DNA of 64,000 bases, from NCBI RefSeq assembly GCF_000686705.1, contig NZ_KK366006.1, positions 94,035-158,034 of the forward strand, written 5' to 3'. How positions within the stretch are numbered: position 1 is the first letter of the stretch; each line of letters begins with the position of its first letter. The position numbers were made by a program, and so were the translations under genes. Shown here one piece after another: positions 52,040 through 60,609 of the stretch. The notes beneath the pieces are model-generated. The model was not told the origin of the DNA, did no database searches, and saw nothing but the letters and a program-made list of their open reading frames with translations. Source of the DNA: Clostridium hydrogeniformans DSM 21757 (GTDB lineage: Bacteria; Bacillota; Clostridia; Clostridiales; Clostridiaceae).

Positions 52040-53710
52040 TTACTTAAAACCTTGTTTTAAATTGTTTAGTTTATTATAGAAATCTCTTACTAAGGTAAAC
52101 TCCTTATTTTGAATTAAGCTAAGCTCTTTTAACTTTTTCTTATTCTCTCTTTTTATCTCCTCATAATCTCGTCCTTCTACCTCATCAAAGCCATATATTC
52201 TTGCATTATGGGTAAATTCACTATTCTTATTTTTAAACCTATCTTTATTCCACTCTAAAAGACCCTTGTAATCCACCAAATCTTTTCGTATCTCTATGTT
52301 ATATTTTTCTGGATATTTACCAATTAAGCTATTAGGAACTAAGAAATATTCATTAAGCCAGAAGTTATTTATCTTTTCTATATTTTCTTTTATAAAGTTA
52401 TATGTGTCTTTAAAATCCTCATGAAACTCATGGGGTAATCCAATTATAACCTCTAGTTCTGCCCATATTCCTATATCTTTGCACCATTCTAAAACCTCTT
52501 TTAATTTTTCAAGATCTAGTCTCTTGTCAACTAAATCTAAAATCTTCTTACTTCCTGATTCAAAACCAAAAACTAGTTTTTCACATCCTGCTTCTTTCAT
52601 AAGTTTTAATCTTTCATATGTCATTCCATTTACTCTTGCACAATCAGACCAATAAATCTCTAAGTTTCTATCCTTTACCTCATTACAGAACTCTTCAATA
52701 AAGGTACCTGAAAAGTTAAAAGTATTATTAAGAAAATAAAAATAATTTGTGTTATATTTACTTTTTAAATACTGAATATCATCTACTATTTCCTTAACCC
52801 TTCCCCCTACAACTTTTCCTCTATCATAATCACTTTGAGTACAGAAAGCACAATTATAAGGACAATTGTAATTAAATATATAAGGTAGAACTACCTTTCT
52901 TTCAATATTAGAGTTCTTCTCCTTATTATGTCTATATGCTAAGGATGAAACCCAATCTGGCCACTTATATATCTGGGTGCAGCCCTCTTTATTACTTTTA
53001 GGCAATACCCTCTCATAGTTCTTCATGTTTAAATTTTCCCAGTCTGGTCTTATAATACAAGGAGTGTTCTCTCCATTATCTAGAATTTCATCATTATTTA
53101 GTCTTAAGAGACCTTTTAAATTAATTAAAGTTTCTTTTTCTTCTCCCTTGTTTAAAGAATTAATTATATTAAATATAGTCTTTTCTCCTGGACCTTTTAT
53201 AATATAACTAAATTCTTCTAAAACTCCCTTCCATAACTCCTTGTAAAACTCCTTAAATATATAAAGATATGAAATGTTATTTCCTCCAATAAATATTGGC
53301 TTTTCTGTTTTTCTCTTTAAATAAGCTGCTATTATAAAACCTAAGTGTATTTGCATCAAGGAAAAATCTGCCCCTATGGAACTCCCAAAGGAATCATATT
53401 TACTTAAGTCTATTCCATTTAGCAGATATCTAGCTATTTTCTCTATATCCTTATCCTCTTTTCCTTTAATATAATTTAAAACCCTATCTTTATCATAAAT
53501 ACACTTAAAAAGTTCTATGTTTTTATCTATATCTACATTATCCTGATTCTTATTATCCATATAGTTAAGATCAAACATATATGTTTCGATATCTCTCCCT
53601 TTTAAGTAGCCTGATAATACCCCAAGACTTATTGGTGGAATAGATGGTTCTTCTAAATTAAACAAGGCTTTCTCAGAAGGAATTAATACTATACATAGAT
53701 TCTTTATCAT
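52040..53710 (-). CDS. B12-binding-type radical SAM protein
   Basis: This 556-residue protein has an N-terminal cobalamin-binding-like Rossmann domain (about residues 1-160: IPPISLGVLSGYLKGRDIE, then PIFIGGNNISY) and a radical SAM core with CPYNCAFC (about 282-289). KLVFGFESGSKKIL and a C-terminal helical tail follow. Members methylate unactivated carbon or phosphorus centres or perform ring rearrangements. The classic DxHxxG B12 ligand motif is not evident, so cobalamin binding is not certain. It overlaps the glycosyltransferase-like gene by 38 bases. The start is ATG 53710 behind GGAGG. Confidence 0.82.
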   Translation of the reverse strand: MIKNLCIVLIPSEKALFNLEEPSIPPISLGVLSGYLKGRDIETYMFDLNYMDNKNQDNVDIDKNIELFKCIYDKDRVLNYIKGKEDKDIEKIARYLLNGIDLSKYDSFGSSIGADFSLMQIHLGFIIAAYLKRKTEKPIFIGGNNISYLYIFKEFYKELWKGVLEEFSYIIKGPGEKTIFNIINSLNKGEEKETLINLKGLLRLNNDEILDNGENTPCIIRPDWENLNMKNYERVLPKSNKEGCTQIYKWPDWVSSLAYRHNKEKNSNIERKVVLPYIFNYNCPYNCAFCTQSDYDRGKVVGGRVKEIVDDIQYLKSKYNTNYFYFLNNTFNFSGTFIEEFCNEVKDRNLEIYWSDCARVNGMTYERLKLMKEAGCEKLVFGFESGSKKILDLVDKRLDLEKLKEVLEWCKDIGIWAELEVIIGLPHEFHEDFKDTYNFIKENIEKINNFWLNEYFLVPNSLIGKYPEKYNIEIRKDLVDYKGLLEWNKDRFKNKNSEFTHNARIYGFDEVEGRDYEEIKRENKKKLKELSLIQNKEFTLVRDFYNKLNNLKQGFK

Positions 53711-54905
53711 CTTTAAAACCTCCTAATACTATAGATTCAACTATATAATTTGGTTTCCAAAGTGAACTTAAACTTTTCTTAAGTTCTATAATCCTTTCTC
53801 CTATTCTCTCTTTCTTTTCCTCGTTAAAAAGCATTTCTTCCACTTCTCTTATTACATCACTTTTATCAAATTGCTCTACAGTACTTATAATATCCATGTA
53901 TGGGTTTCCTTCCATAAGTGGCTTTAAAAACTTATACCATCCTACTGGATACATATAATATCCATAGGTATAGACATCATCCCCCACTTTAGAAAACTTA
54001 GAATTCATAAGCATTATACAGGGTATCCTTGAAAGAGCGAGTCTTATCATAGAGGTAGAAGTTATATTTCTCCCAATATATAAGTCACTTGCCATAGCAT
54101 ATTTATCAAAGTCCTCTGTTGCCATAGAGGTAATCCTTTTAATATTATTATTCAATGAATACTTAGCCTCATCTCCTATATATAGGATTAAATATCTTTT
54201 ACTTAAATCACTAAGTATTGACTCATATATTTTATCTGATATGGATATAAATTCATCGGCCCCTTTATATTTTCCATGGATATTCTGCCAGGTAGCTGAA
54301 GTCACCATTATAATTTTTTTATCTTTAGGAAGCCCTAATTCATCCCTGTACTTTTCCTTATTATCTTTGTTATATGGTAAAAAATCTTGAATAAGTGGAT
54401 ATTTAAATTGATTATTTTCTGAAGCTAAATGAGGATTAACAATTGGGCATGGTGCTAGTTTAAACCCATAATCCTCTATTTTGGTATTTTTAAGTATATT
54501 AGAGTTGAATCCATATGTGTCCATGGCTTCTCTTTGTAATTCCCAATGAAAGTTATCAAAGGTTCCTACTTTCCCTGAAAATATTTCTAAGTCATTAATA
54601 TTTATTCCATAATGCTTTTCACAATAATGATAATTTAAAAAATCTGACAATATAATTATTTCTGGCTTAATTCTAAGTTCTATATCCTTTAATAAAACCC
54701 TATTTATTTTAGAGGCCTTAGGTATTAGTATGGTGTACGGGAAATTAAGACTTTTTACTACTTTTTCATGTCGTGGTGGTATTAAAAAATGTGGCTTATG
54801 ACCATATTTCTTTATTTCCTTTGCAAATTCAATGGCTATTATAAGCTCTCCATAAGCCCAAAAGCTAGTTACAACAAATAATACCTTCAAACTCATCCCA
54901 CCCAT
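53673..54905 (-). CDS. GT-B-like glycosyltransferase candidate (DUF6365-like), copy 2
   Basis: This 410-residue protein begins with a Rossmann-type strand-loop (VLFVVTSFWAYGELIIAIEFA), then KPHFLIPPRHEKVV, and a second domain with IIMVTSATWQN, YLILYIGDEA and DLYIGRNITSTSMIRLALSRIP, in the order of MurG/MGT-type GT-B folds. From memory it resembles DUF6365, a family without assigned function. It is paralogous to the 57529 gene (shared TSYW/TSATW, SDLYI and ENPYV/GNPYM segments). The start at 54905 overlaps the radical SAM gene; an ATG at 54896 is an alternative. A role in glycosylating the 106-residue peptide is inference. Confidence 0.7.
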   Translation of the reverse strand: MGGMSLKVLFVVTSFWAYGELIIAIEFAKEIKKYGHKPHFLIPPRHEKVVKSLNFPYTILIPKASKINRVLLKDIELRIKPEIIILSDFLNYHYCEKHYGININDLEIFSGKVGTFDNFHWELQREAMDTYGFNSNILKNTKIEDYGFKLAPCPIVNPHLASENNQFKYPLIQDFLPYNKDNKEKYRDELGLPKDKKIIMVTSATWQNIHGKYKGADEFISISDKIYESILSDLSKRYLILYIGDEAKYSLNNNIKRITSMATEDFDKYAMASDLYIGRNITSTSMIRLALSRIPCIMLMNSKFSKVGDDVYTYGYYMYPVGWYKFLKPLMEGNPYMDIISTVEQFDKSDVIREVEEMLFNEEKKERIGERIIELKKSLSSLWKPNYIVESIVLGGFKDDKESMYSINSF

Positions 54906-55773
54906 AAAACTCTAAGTATTCTTTATATACCCCACCACATTTCTTATTCTTAATACAGTTATTGCACACCTTTCCCTGATTACGAGTTTGTTTTTCCATA
55001 AAGTTATCATAGTTTGGCAATATAACATTATGGTAAAGAAGCTTGTACTTTATCTCTTCCCAGTTTATAAGGTGCTTGCTATAGTCCCCTAGGATACATG
55101 GAGGAAATCCTTCCAATGTAACAAAGGTATTTAATTTTATAGCTGCATCAACAGCCTCTTTAACATAAGGTACTATATCAGTAAGCTTTGGAGTTACCTC
55201 ATAAAAATTTTTATAAGCTTTTCCTGTTGGATGTATAGCTGAAATATTTATATGATCTACTTTAAGTTCTTTTATGTTATACTCTATTATTTCCTTAAGT
55301 TTTTTATAGTTTTGTTTACAAACAACTGTATTAGTTCTAACCTTAGCTCCAAGTTCCTTCACATTCTTTATTCCTTCTACTACTTGATTAAAACATTTTT
55401 CCTTAACTCCACAAATTTCATCTAGAACCTCTTCATTGTTAGAATGTAATGAAACCACAAATAAATTTACTCCTAACTCCACTGTAGTTTTTGCAAAGTC
55501 TTTATCAGCTAAGGCTCTTGCATTAGTTTGTATTGATACATTAGGATAACCTAAATCTTTAATCTTTTCTAAAACTTCTAGAAAATGAGGACATATACAA
55601 GGCTCTCCCCCATGGATGTTTACCACCTCATAGCCTCCATCTTTATTACTCTCAAGAAATTTAAATATAACCTCTTTTTTTACTAACTCTTCCCTATCTT
55701 TATGTGAGTCTACCACACAAAATATACAAGAATTATTACAAGTATCCGTTAAATGTATGCTTAATCCTTTCAT
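54865..55773 (-). CDS. Radical SAM protein with C-terminal auxiliary Cys cluster
   Basis: This 302-residue enzyme binds a [4Fe-4S] cluster and SAM through CNNSCIFC (Cys12, Cys16, Cys19). NIHGGEPCICP is the SAM-binding GGE region. The C-terminus has CNNCIKNKKC (Cys270, 273, 279) and a terminal CC (300-301), suggesting a SPASM/twitch-like auxiliary cluster, which is frequent in peptide-modifying radical SAM enzymes. Its ATG overlaps the nucleotidyltransferase stop (ATGA). With the 106-residue peptide in the operon, peptide modification is a reasonable inference. Confidence 0.82.
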   Translation of the reverse strand: MKGLSIHLTDTCNNSCIFCVVDSHKDREELVKKEVIFKFLESNKDGGYEVVNIHGGEPCICPHFLEVLEKIKDLGYPNVSIQTNARALADKDFAKTTVELGVNLFVVSLHSNNEEVLDEICGVKEKCFNQVVEGIKNVKELGAKVRTNTVVCKQNYKKLKEIIEYNIKELKVDHINISAIHPTGKAYKNFYEVTPKLTDIVPYVKEAVDAAIKLNTFVTLEGFPPCILGDYSKHLINWEEIKYKLLYHNVILPNYDNFMEKQTRNQGKVCNNCIKNKKCGGVYKEYLEFYGWDEFEGIICCN

Positions 55774-56603
55774 AGTTTACCCCCATTAATAAATAAATCA
55801 TTATATACATTATTAAGTAAGTAGTTATATAACTTGTCTGTACAACCAATGTCATAGCACATCCCCTCTGGAAACATGATAGCCTTAGCCTTAAGCCCTT
55901 TTTCTACGGCTTCCATAAATATACTGCTCATTAGTAACTCTCCTTTATCTCTTTCTTCTCCCTTTATATACCTTAAAACTCTAGAATGTAGTAATTCTGT
56001 GAATTTAGGAGACCATACAGCAACATTCCATGAATTATATATTTTTGTTGATTTAGGCTTATCATATATCCCTAGCACCTCTCCATTTTTACCTATTTCC
56101 ACTGGTGCTAATTCTTTTGGATTATCAGAAGGAAAAACTCCTAATGCTAAATCTAACTCCTCTTCTATAAAGGCTTTATATAAACTTCTAAAACATGTAC
56201 TTGGCTTAACCACAGTATCTGGCATTCCAAAGAATACATCCTTATCTTTAACAAAAGGATAGGCAATATCAAGGGCTACAGGCATAGCATATAAGTTATT
56301 AGCAAGATCCTGTATCAAATATGCCATATTTACATCATACCCATTCCCATCTCCATAAAACCTTATAAGCTCAGTCTTTTGGGTATTCACCACCATATAT
56401 AAATTGTCTACTCCAGCATTTTTCATATTTTCTATAATGTACTCTGAAATTACCTTAGGAACCCTTATCTCTTTTTTATTCTCATCTAAAGCAGTCTTAT
56501 ATCCTAAAGGGATTAACTCTTTCCATATCTGAAGAGGTTTCATCCTTTTCCCTATTCCTCCTGCTGGTATAACTGCAACCTTCTCCCTACTGCTAACTTT
56601 CAT
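55770..56603 (-). CDS. RmlA/LicC-like sugar nucleotidyltransferase
   Basis: This 277-residue enzyme has the nucleotide-binding signature VAVIPAGGIGKRMKPL (about residues 9-24) with the catalytic Lys/Arg region. GMPDTVVKP carries the metal-binding Asp, and GVFPSDNPKEL and YDKPKSTKIYNSWN follow. It should activate a phosphorylated sugar or alcohol as an NDP derivative. Together with the kinase at 50625 it can supply a donor for the two GT-like proteins. The start is ATG 56603 behind AAAGGAGGG. The exact substrate is unknown. Confidence 0.8.
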   Translation of the reverse strand: MKVSSREKVAVIPAGGIGKRMKPLQIWKELIPLGYKTALDENKKEIRVPKVISEYIIENMKNAGVDNLYMVVNTQKTELIRFYGDGNGYDVNMAYLIQDLANNLYAMPVALDIAYPFVKDKDVFFGMPDTVVKPSTCFRSLYKAFIEEELDLALGVFPSDNPKELAPVEIGKNGEVLGIYDKPKSTKIYNSWNVAVWSPKFTELLHSRVLRYIKGEERDKGELLMSSIFMEAVEKGLKAKAIMFPEGMCYDIGCTDKLYNYLLNNVYNDLFINGGKL

Positions 56604-56669
56604 TATATCCCTCCTTTAATCAAAGAATTTTATATAAATATCTCTTTCTTTTATAAATAAATTTACTTT

Positions 56670-57548
56670 CTATATATTATCATATTCTAGTTGAATGGTA
56701 ATTTTTCGTCTAACATATTCCTGCTTAATAGAGTTATCAAAATTCACATAATTCTCTTCCATATCTCCATATAGGCATAATCCATTTTCTACATCTATCA
56801 TTATGTGACCAGAGTAAAAAGACTTTCCTTCCTTTGATGCTTTTTCATGGCATATCTTAACCTTTGAGTCATCACAATAATATTGAAATATAAAACATAA
56901 TTTCTCTAAGCAAACTCCATATCCCATATACTTAAAATAAAACTTACCATTTTTAAAGGAGGACTCATCTTTATATAATCCAAGTCCTATAAAGCTTTCT
57001 TGGTTCGATATCTCATCTATCTCTACGAATTTACCAATTGAACTAAATATTTTATTATTAGAATGTATTATAGATATAAAGCTTTCAAAGGTTATAATAT
57101 CAAAGGCTTGCATTATTAAGAGGTATACACTTGGGGTCTTTGGGAGCTTATTGAAAGAATTATATAATGACTCATACTGTTCTTTCTCCCTAGTAAAAGG
57201 AGTATCCCCAAATAACTTCTTTCTTATTTCTTCTTCCTTTATTGAATATAATGCATGATTAAGAATAACTGACTTAGGAAAATTCCAATTCATCCAAGTG
57301 TTATTAGAGGAATTTCTAAACTTAACATCTTCCCAAGAAATTTCTGTGAAGAAAACATTATTTTCAGGAGAGCTAACTATATTTCTTATATACCTAGAAT
57401 GTAATTGCTGTAGCCTTTCCCTGTTATTCTTTAAATCAATATATCTATTATCCATGGTTATTTTATATCTACTCTTATGACCAATAGTTATATTTAAATT
57501 ACTATTTGGTATTTCATTAAATAACCTCTTAAGTTCTAAAATATGCAT
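56670..57548 (-). CDS. Unknown 292-residue cluster protein
   Basis: I do not recognise this family. The protein is soluble, rich in Asn, Ile, Tyr and Phe, with no membrane helix, no cofactor motif and no conserved catalytic signature visible by eye. Its start (ATG 57548, close behind AAAGGAGG) lies 20 bases inside the upstream glycosyltransferase-like gene, so the two are translationally coupled. Its gene is followed by the nucleotidyltransferase after 66 bases. It may be a peptide-recognition or structural partner of the modification enzymes. Confidence 0.7.
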   Translation of the reverse strand: MHILELKRLFNEIPNSNLNITIGHKSRYKITMDNRYIDLKNNRERLQQLHSRYIRNIVSSPENNVFFTEISWEDVKFRNSSNNTWMNWNFPKSVILNHALYSIKEEEIRKKLFGDTPFTREKEQYESLYNSFNKLPKTPSVYLLIMQAFDIITFESFISIIHSNNKIFSSIGKFVEIDEISNQESFIGLGLYKDESSFKNGKFYFKYMGYGVCLEKLCFIFQYYCDDSKVKICHEKASKEGKSFYSGHIMIDVENGLCLYGDMEENYVNFDNSIKQEYVRRKITIQLEYDNI

Positions 57549-58791
57549 CTCCTCCTTTATCCTTTTCTATAATCTCTTCCATAACTTCAAAGGAGTCTTT
57601 AACTTTATAATATTTTTCTATAAAGTCCATCTGCTGTTTTTTTAATTCCTCTATAAAAACTTTATTATTAAGAAGATTATCTAGGGCGGAAACTGCTTCA
57701 CTCACCTTAAACATGCTAGCTACTTCAAAGGTTTTTACATAAGGATTTTCTTTTAATACAGCTGTTAGAAAATTACTCCATCCAAACACACTAGCCTTAA
57801 ATGGATAGACTACTTTTACTTCATCAGCCATCTCTCTATACCACAATGGCATTTCTTTTATTCTGTTAGTTAATTTATAAAACTCTATTAATTTGTTGTT
57901 TTGAAAAACTAAGGAAGGTACATTACCAAGTATAGCTTTAGTTAATGTAATTGAAACAATATTAGTAGTTATATATAGATCTGATATTAATAAGTACTTT
58001 TCAAATTCTTCTGATGGTAGACCCTTATAATGTATATAGTTTATATTTTTAGACTTTCTCTCTATCCATTCCCCATGCCCTACATGGATTACTGTTACCT
58101 TTTCATTTAACATTTCTATATAGTTGTATAGAATTTTAGGTATCCATTTTATAAGCATTGATAAGGCTGGAATCCTATATATATTTAAAGTTTCCCAATA
58201 AGATGTGGTTATAAAAATTATCTTTTCTTCTTCTTTTAAATCAATACTATTTTTTATCTTAATCTTTTCTTCAAATTGTAGGGGTTTTATATGATTAAAT
58301 AGTCTAAAATATCCTTCCTCCTTACTCCTTGGCATGGTTAAAGGACAGTTCTTTACTATATAATCACACTGATCTAACAAAGGTTTTAACTTTTTATTTA
58401 TTCCTCCATAATAATCTATGGAATACCCTGCTTCTGAATACTCATATTCATCTAAGCTGATTATAGGAACTTTATACTGTTTTAAAAAACTTAAGTTTAT
58501 TCCACTCCAATTCTCAGAGTATTCTACAGTAAAGGCATCACATAAAATTATATAACTTGGAAGAATATTTTTTATATAATTTTCCACTATACTACGATTC
58601 TTTTCTCTTCCATCTAATGTATCTAGATACAAAAATGATATTTCCTTATCACTTACATACATCTTATGTTTTTTAGGTAATATAAAATGTATATCATAAT
58701 TATCCCTTGGTAATGATTTCTGAAAAGAATCTGCAATGGTGAGTTCTCCTGATGAAAGTTCTCCTAGTATCATAAACATTAATTTAACCAT
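57529..58791 (-). CDS. GT-B-like glycosyltransferase candidate (DUF6365-like), copy 1
   Basis: This 420-residue protein has the same layout as the 53673 gene: an N-terminal MILGELSSGELTIADSFQKS segment, YDIHFILPKKHKMYV, a linker, then IIFITTSYWETLNIYRIPAL, VTVIHVGHGEWIE and SDLYITTNIVSITLTKAILGNVP (quoted in pieces), which suggests a GT-B nucleotide-sugar-binding C-terminal domain. Two diverged copies in one operon suggest two successive transfers or a heterodimer. The start is ATG 58791 behind AGGGGT. Function is inferred from fold only. Confidence 0.7.
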   Translation of the reverse strand: MVKLMFMILGELSSGELTIADSFQKSLPRDNYDIHFILPKKHKMYVSDKEISFLYLDTLDGREKNRSIVENYIKNILPSYIILCDAFTVEYSENWSGINLSFLKQYKVPIISLDEYEYSEAGYSIDYYGGINKKLKPLLDQCDYIVKNCPLTMPRSKEEGYFRLFNHIKPLQFEEKIKIKNSIDLKEEEKIIFITTSYWETLNIYRIPALSMLIKWIPKILYNYIEMLNEKVTVIHVGHGEWIERKSKNINYIHYKGLPSEEFEKYLLISDLYITTNIVSITLTKAILGNVPSLVFQNNKLIEFYKLTNRIKEMPLWYREMADEVKVVYPFKASVFGWSNFLTAVLKENPYVKTFEVASMFKVSEAVSALDNLLNNKVFIEELKKQQMDFIEKYYKVKDSFEVMEEIIEKDKGGDAYFRT

Positions 58792-58807
58792 AGCTATTAC
58801 CCCTATA

Positions 58808-59431
58808 TTAAAAGTAAATCTCTTCTATTAAAGTAATCTTTTCTACTATATCACCATCCCCAGATATCTTAAGCTTGTTCTTGTATTCCACTAAAAAACT
58901 TCTAAAAAAATCTGATATTAACTCTATCTTACCTCCTTCTAATTCCTTAGAATCATCTATTATTTTTATTGCCTTATCCCTATTAGACATAGAATAATAT
59001 ATTTCTGATAAAAATATATAGGTCACTATATAATAGGACTTATATTCAGATTTTTTTTGCTCATCTATTAAGTTCTCCAGTCCATTAATTATGGTATCCT
59101 CTGCTTCGTAACTAAAAGATAAAAGCCTGTATTTCATTATTAACATTAACCAATTAAGTGGTTCCTGTTCTAGTATTCTATCTATAGCACCAATAATATC
59201 ATTCATTATAGAAAAAGATACCTCATTATTATATTGATTAATGGTTTCATCATGCTTTGCTAAAAACCAGTTATAAAATATAAAGGTTAATGCTTTTTCC
59301 CTATTATCTAAATCACTATAATATAGGTCCTTAACCTTTTTATTATAACTACTATCCTTATATTTTAACTTAGCTAAAAAAGCACTAGTTCTAACACTTT
59401 CTTCTACTTTACTATCAATATAAAGCAAAGC
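58808..59431 (-). CDS. Helical (TPR-like) protein of unknown function
   Basis: This 207-residue protein is almost entirely helical. Repeated aromatic-containing helices (ALTFIFYNWFLAK, LNWLMLIMKYRLLSF, YIVTYIFLSEIYYSMSNRD) and the last segment ending DKAIKIIDDSKEL resemble TPR units. I place the start at the ATG at 59431-59429, two bases after the peptide gene stop and 12 bases after GGAGG; in-frame starts further upstream to 59473 overlap the peptide gene. Directly following a putative precursor, it may be a chaperone or recognition protein for it. Confidence 0.65.
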   Translation of the reverse strand, partial: ALLYIDSKVEESVRTSAFLAKLKYKDSSYNKKVKDLYYSDLDNREKALTFIFYNWFLAKHDETINQYNNEVSFSIMNDIIGAIDRILEQEPLNWLMLIMKYRLLSFSYEAEDTIINGLENLIDEQKKSEYKSYYIVTYIFLSEIYYSMSNRDKAIKIIDDSKELEGGKIELISDFFRSFLVEYKNKLKISGDGDIVEKITLIEEIYF

Positions 59432-59435
59432 CATA

Positions 59436-59756
59436 CTATATATCATCCTCCGTTGCCTTTTCAACTTCTTCATTACCCTCTAAGTCTGGTGTATATACTG
59501 CTGAATCTGCTGCAAAAAACTCTTCCATATTCTCTGGGGTTAGTTTATCATAATCATCTTCTCCTAAAGACTTAATGAGTATCTTCTGTACTTCTGATAG
59601 TTCATAATCATTAAGAATTTCCTCTGGTTCTTCTATAAGTCTCTTTTTAAACTCCCCATCTTGTACTGCCTTCATTATTATCTCTTGTATTGCTGTGCCG
59701 CTATTATTTACGGTCTCCATTACCTTGTCATTTTCTCTTTCTTTAAAATCACTCAT
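59436..59756 (-). CDS. Putative RiPP precursor peptide
   Basis: This 106-residue, strongly acidic peptide starts at ATG 59756 behind TGGAGGGG. Residues 22-81 form a helical leader-like block: AIQEIIMKAVQDGEFKKRL, then EEPEEILNDYELSEVQKIL and NMEEFF. The D-x-E-F-x-x-x-L-x-x-x-P-x-x-x-L-x-x-Y-x-L-S pattern recalls NHLP/Franean1_4349-type RiPP leaders. A likely core follows from about residue 82, beginning AADSAVYTPDLEG and containing Ser, Tyr and two Thr. No Cys is present, so lanthionine or sactionine chemistry is excluded. Its place between an exporter and modification enzymes supports the reading. Confidence 0.65.
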   Translation of the reverse strand: MSDFKERENDKVMETVNNSGTAIQEIIMKAVQDGEFKKRLIEEPEEILNDYELSEVQKILIKSLGEDDYDKLTPENMEEFFAADSAVYTPDLEGNEEVEKATEDDI

Positions 59757-59791
59757 TTAAACCCCTCCATAAAATATTAATTTATATAAAT

Positions 59792-60607
59792 TTATATAAA
59801 TAATGCTGCTAATATTAAAGGTAAAAATATTAAAGCAGCTATTAAATCTTTATTACCTTCCTTATTTTTATTATCCCATTTAAAAAGCCTGTAGCTTAAA
59901 ATATAGGATAATACTGCCATAATAAATAATATTATTAAGGCTTTTGAAGAAGGTATACCGCCCTTTAAGCTTTCTGTCCCCATTGCTAAGTTATTAATAC
60001 TATTCATTGCATAGGTACTTGGAATTAATTTAGAGATTGTTTTTAAAGACTCTGGCATAGATTTTATTGGAAGCATTAATCCACCTATCATTACAGATGG
60101 TATAAAAATTAACTGAGCCCATAAGGTGGTTACTCTTGAATTATTACTACATACCCCTATAAGTATTGATAACCCTAAGTTTACAAAAGCAAAAACTCCA
60201 CATATTAGTACTAGATATAATGGGTTTTCAGGGATATTTGCATTAAAAAATACCTTTGATGAGAAATATATTATTATTGAACTTATTAAAATATGAAAAA
60301 GAGTTGATATGGTTATAAGTGATATTATTTGTAGCCTGCTTATTCCATATATTTTGTAGCTTCTATATACTCCATTATCTCTTGAAGAAACTATAAGGTT
60401 TGGTATGCTTAATATAGTAGCTGCCATAATACTAAATATTATCATAGAAGGTATCATCTGCTCTTTAAAATCTGGTTGTAATTTTCCCATTATATTTCCT
60501 ATGAAAAAGAAAAATCCTAGAGGAAATAAATAATTCATAAATAATATGGATTTATCCCTAAGTCCCATATTAAATTCTATTTTTAAGTGATATAAAAAAT
60601 TCTTCAT
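59792..60607 (-). CDS. ABC-2 type exporter permease
   Basis: This 271-residue permease has six hydrophobic helices in the ABC-2 arrangement (about residues 22-40, 55-72, 98-120, 130-155, 165-182 and 228-262), with MIGGLMLPIKSMPESLKTIS and IPSTYAMNSI typical of the ABC-2 membrane family. Its ATG follows the ATPase gene stop by two bases, with AGGAGGTG inside the last ATPase codons. It probably exports the modified peptide; the ATPase-permease pair has no peptidase C39 domain, so leader removal must be done elsewhere. Confidence 0.85.
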   Translation of the reverse strand: MKNFLYHLKIEFNMGLRDKSILFMNYLFPLGFFFFIGNIMGKLQPDFKEQMIPSMIIFSIMAATILSIPNLIVSSRDNGVYRSYKIYGISRLQIISLITISTLFHILISSIIIYFSSKVFFNANIPENPLYLVLICGVFAFVNLGLSILIGVCSNNSRVTTLWAQLIFIPSVMIGGLMLPIKSMPESLKTISKLIPSTYAMNSINNLAMGTESLKGGIPSSKALIILFIMAVLSYILSYRLFKWDNKNKEGNKDLIAALIFLPLILAALFI

Positions 60608-60609
60608 AT

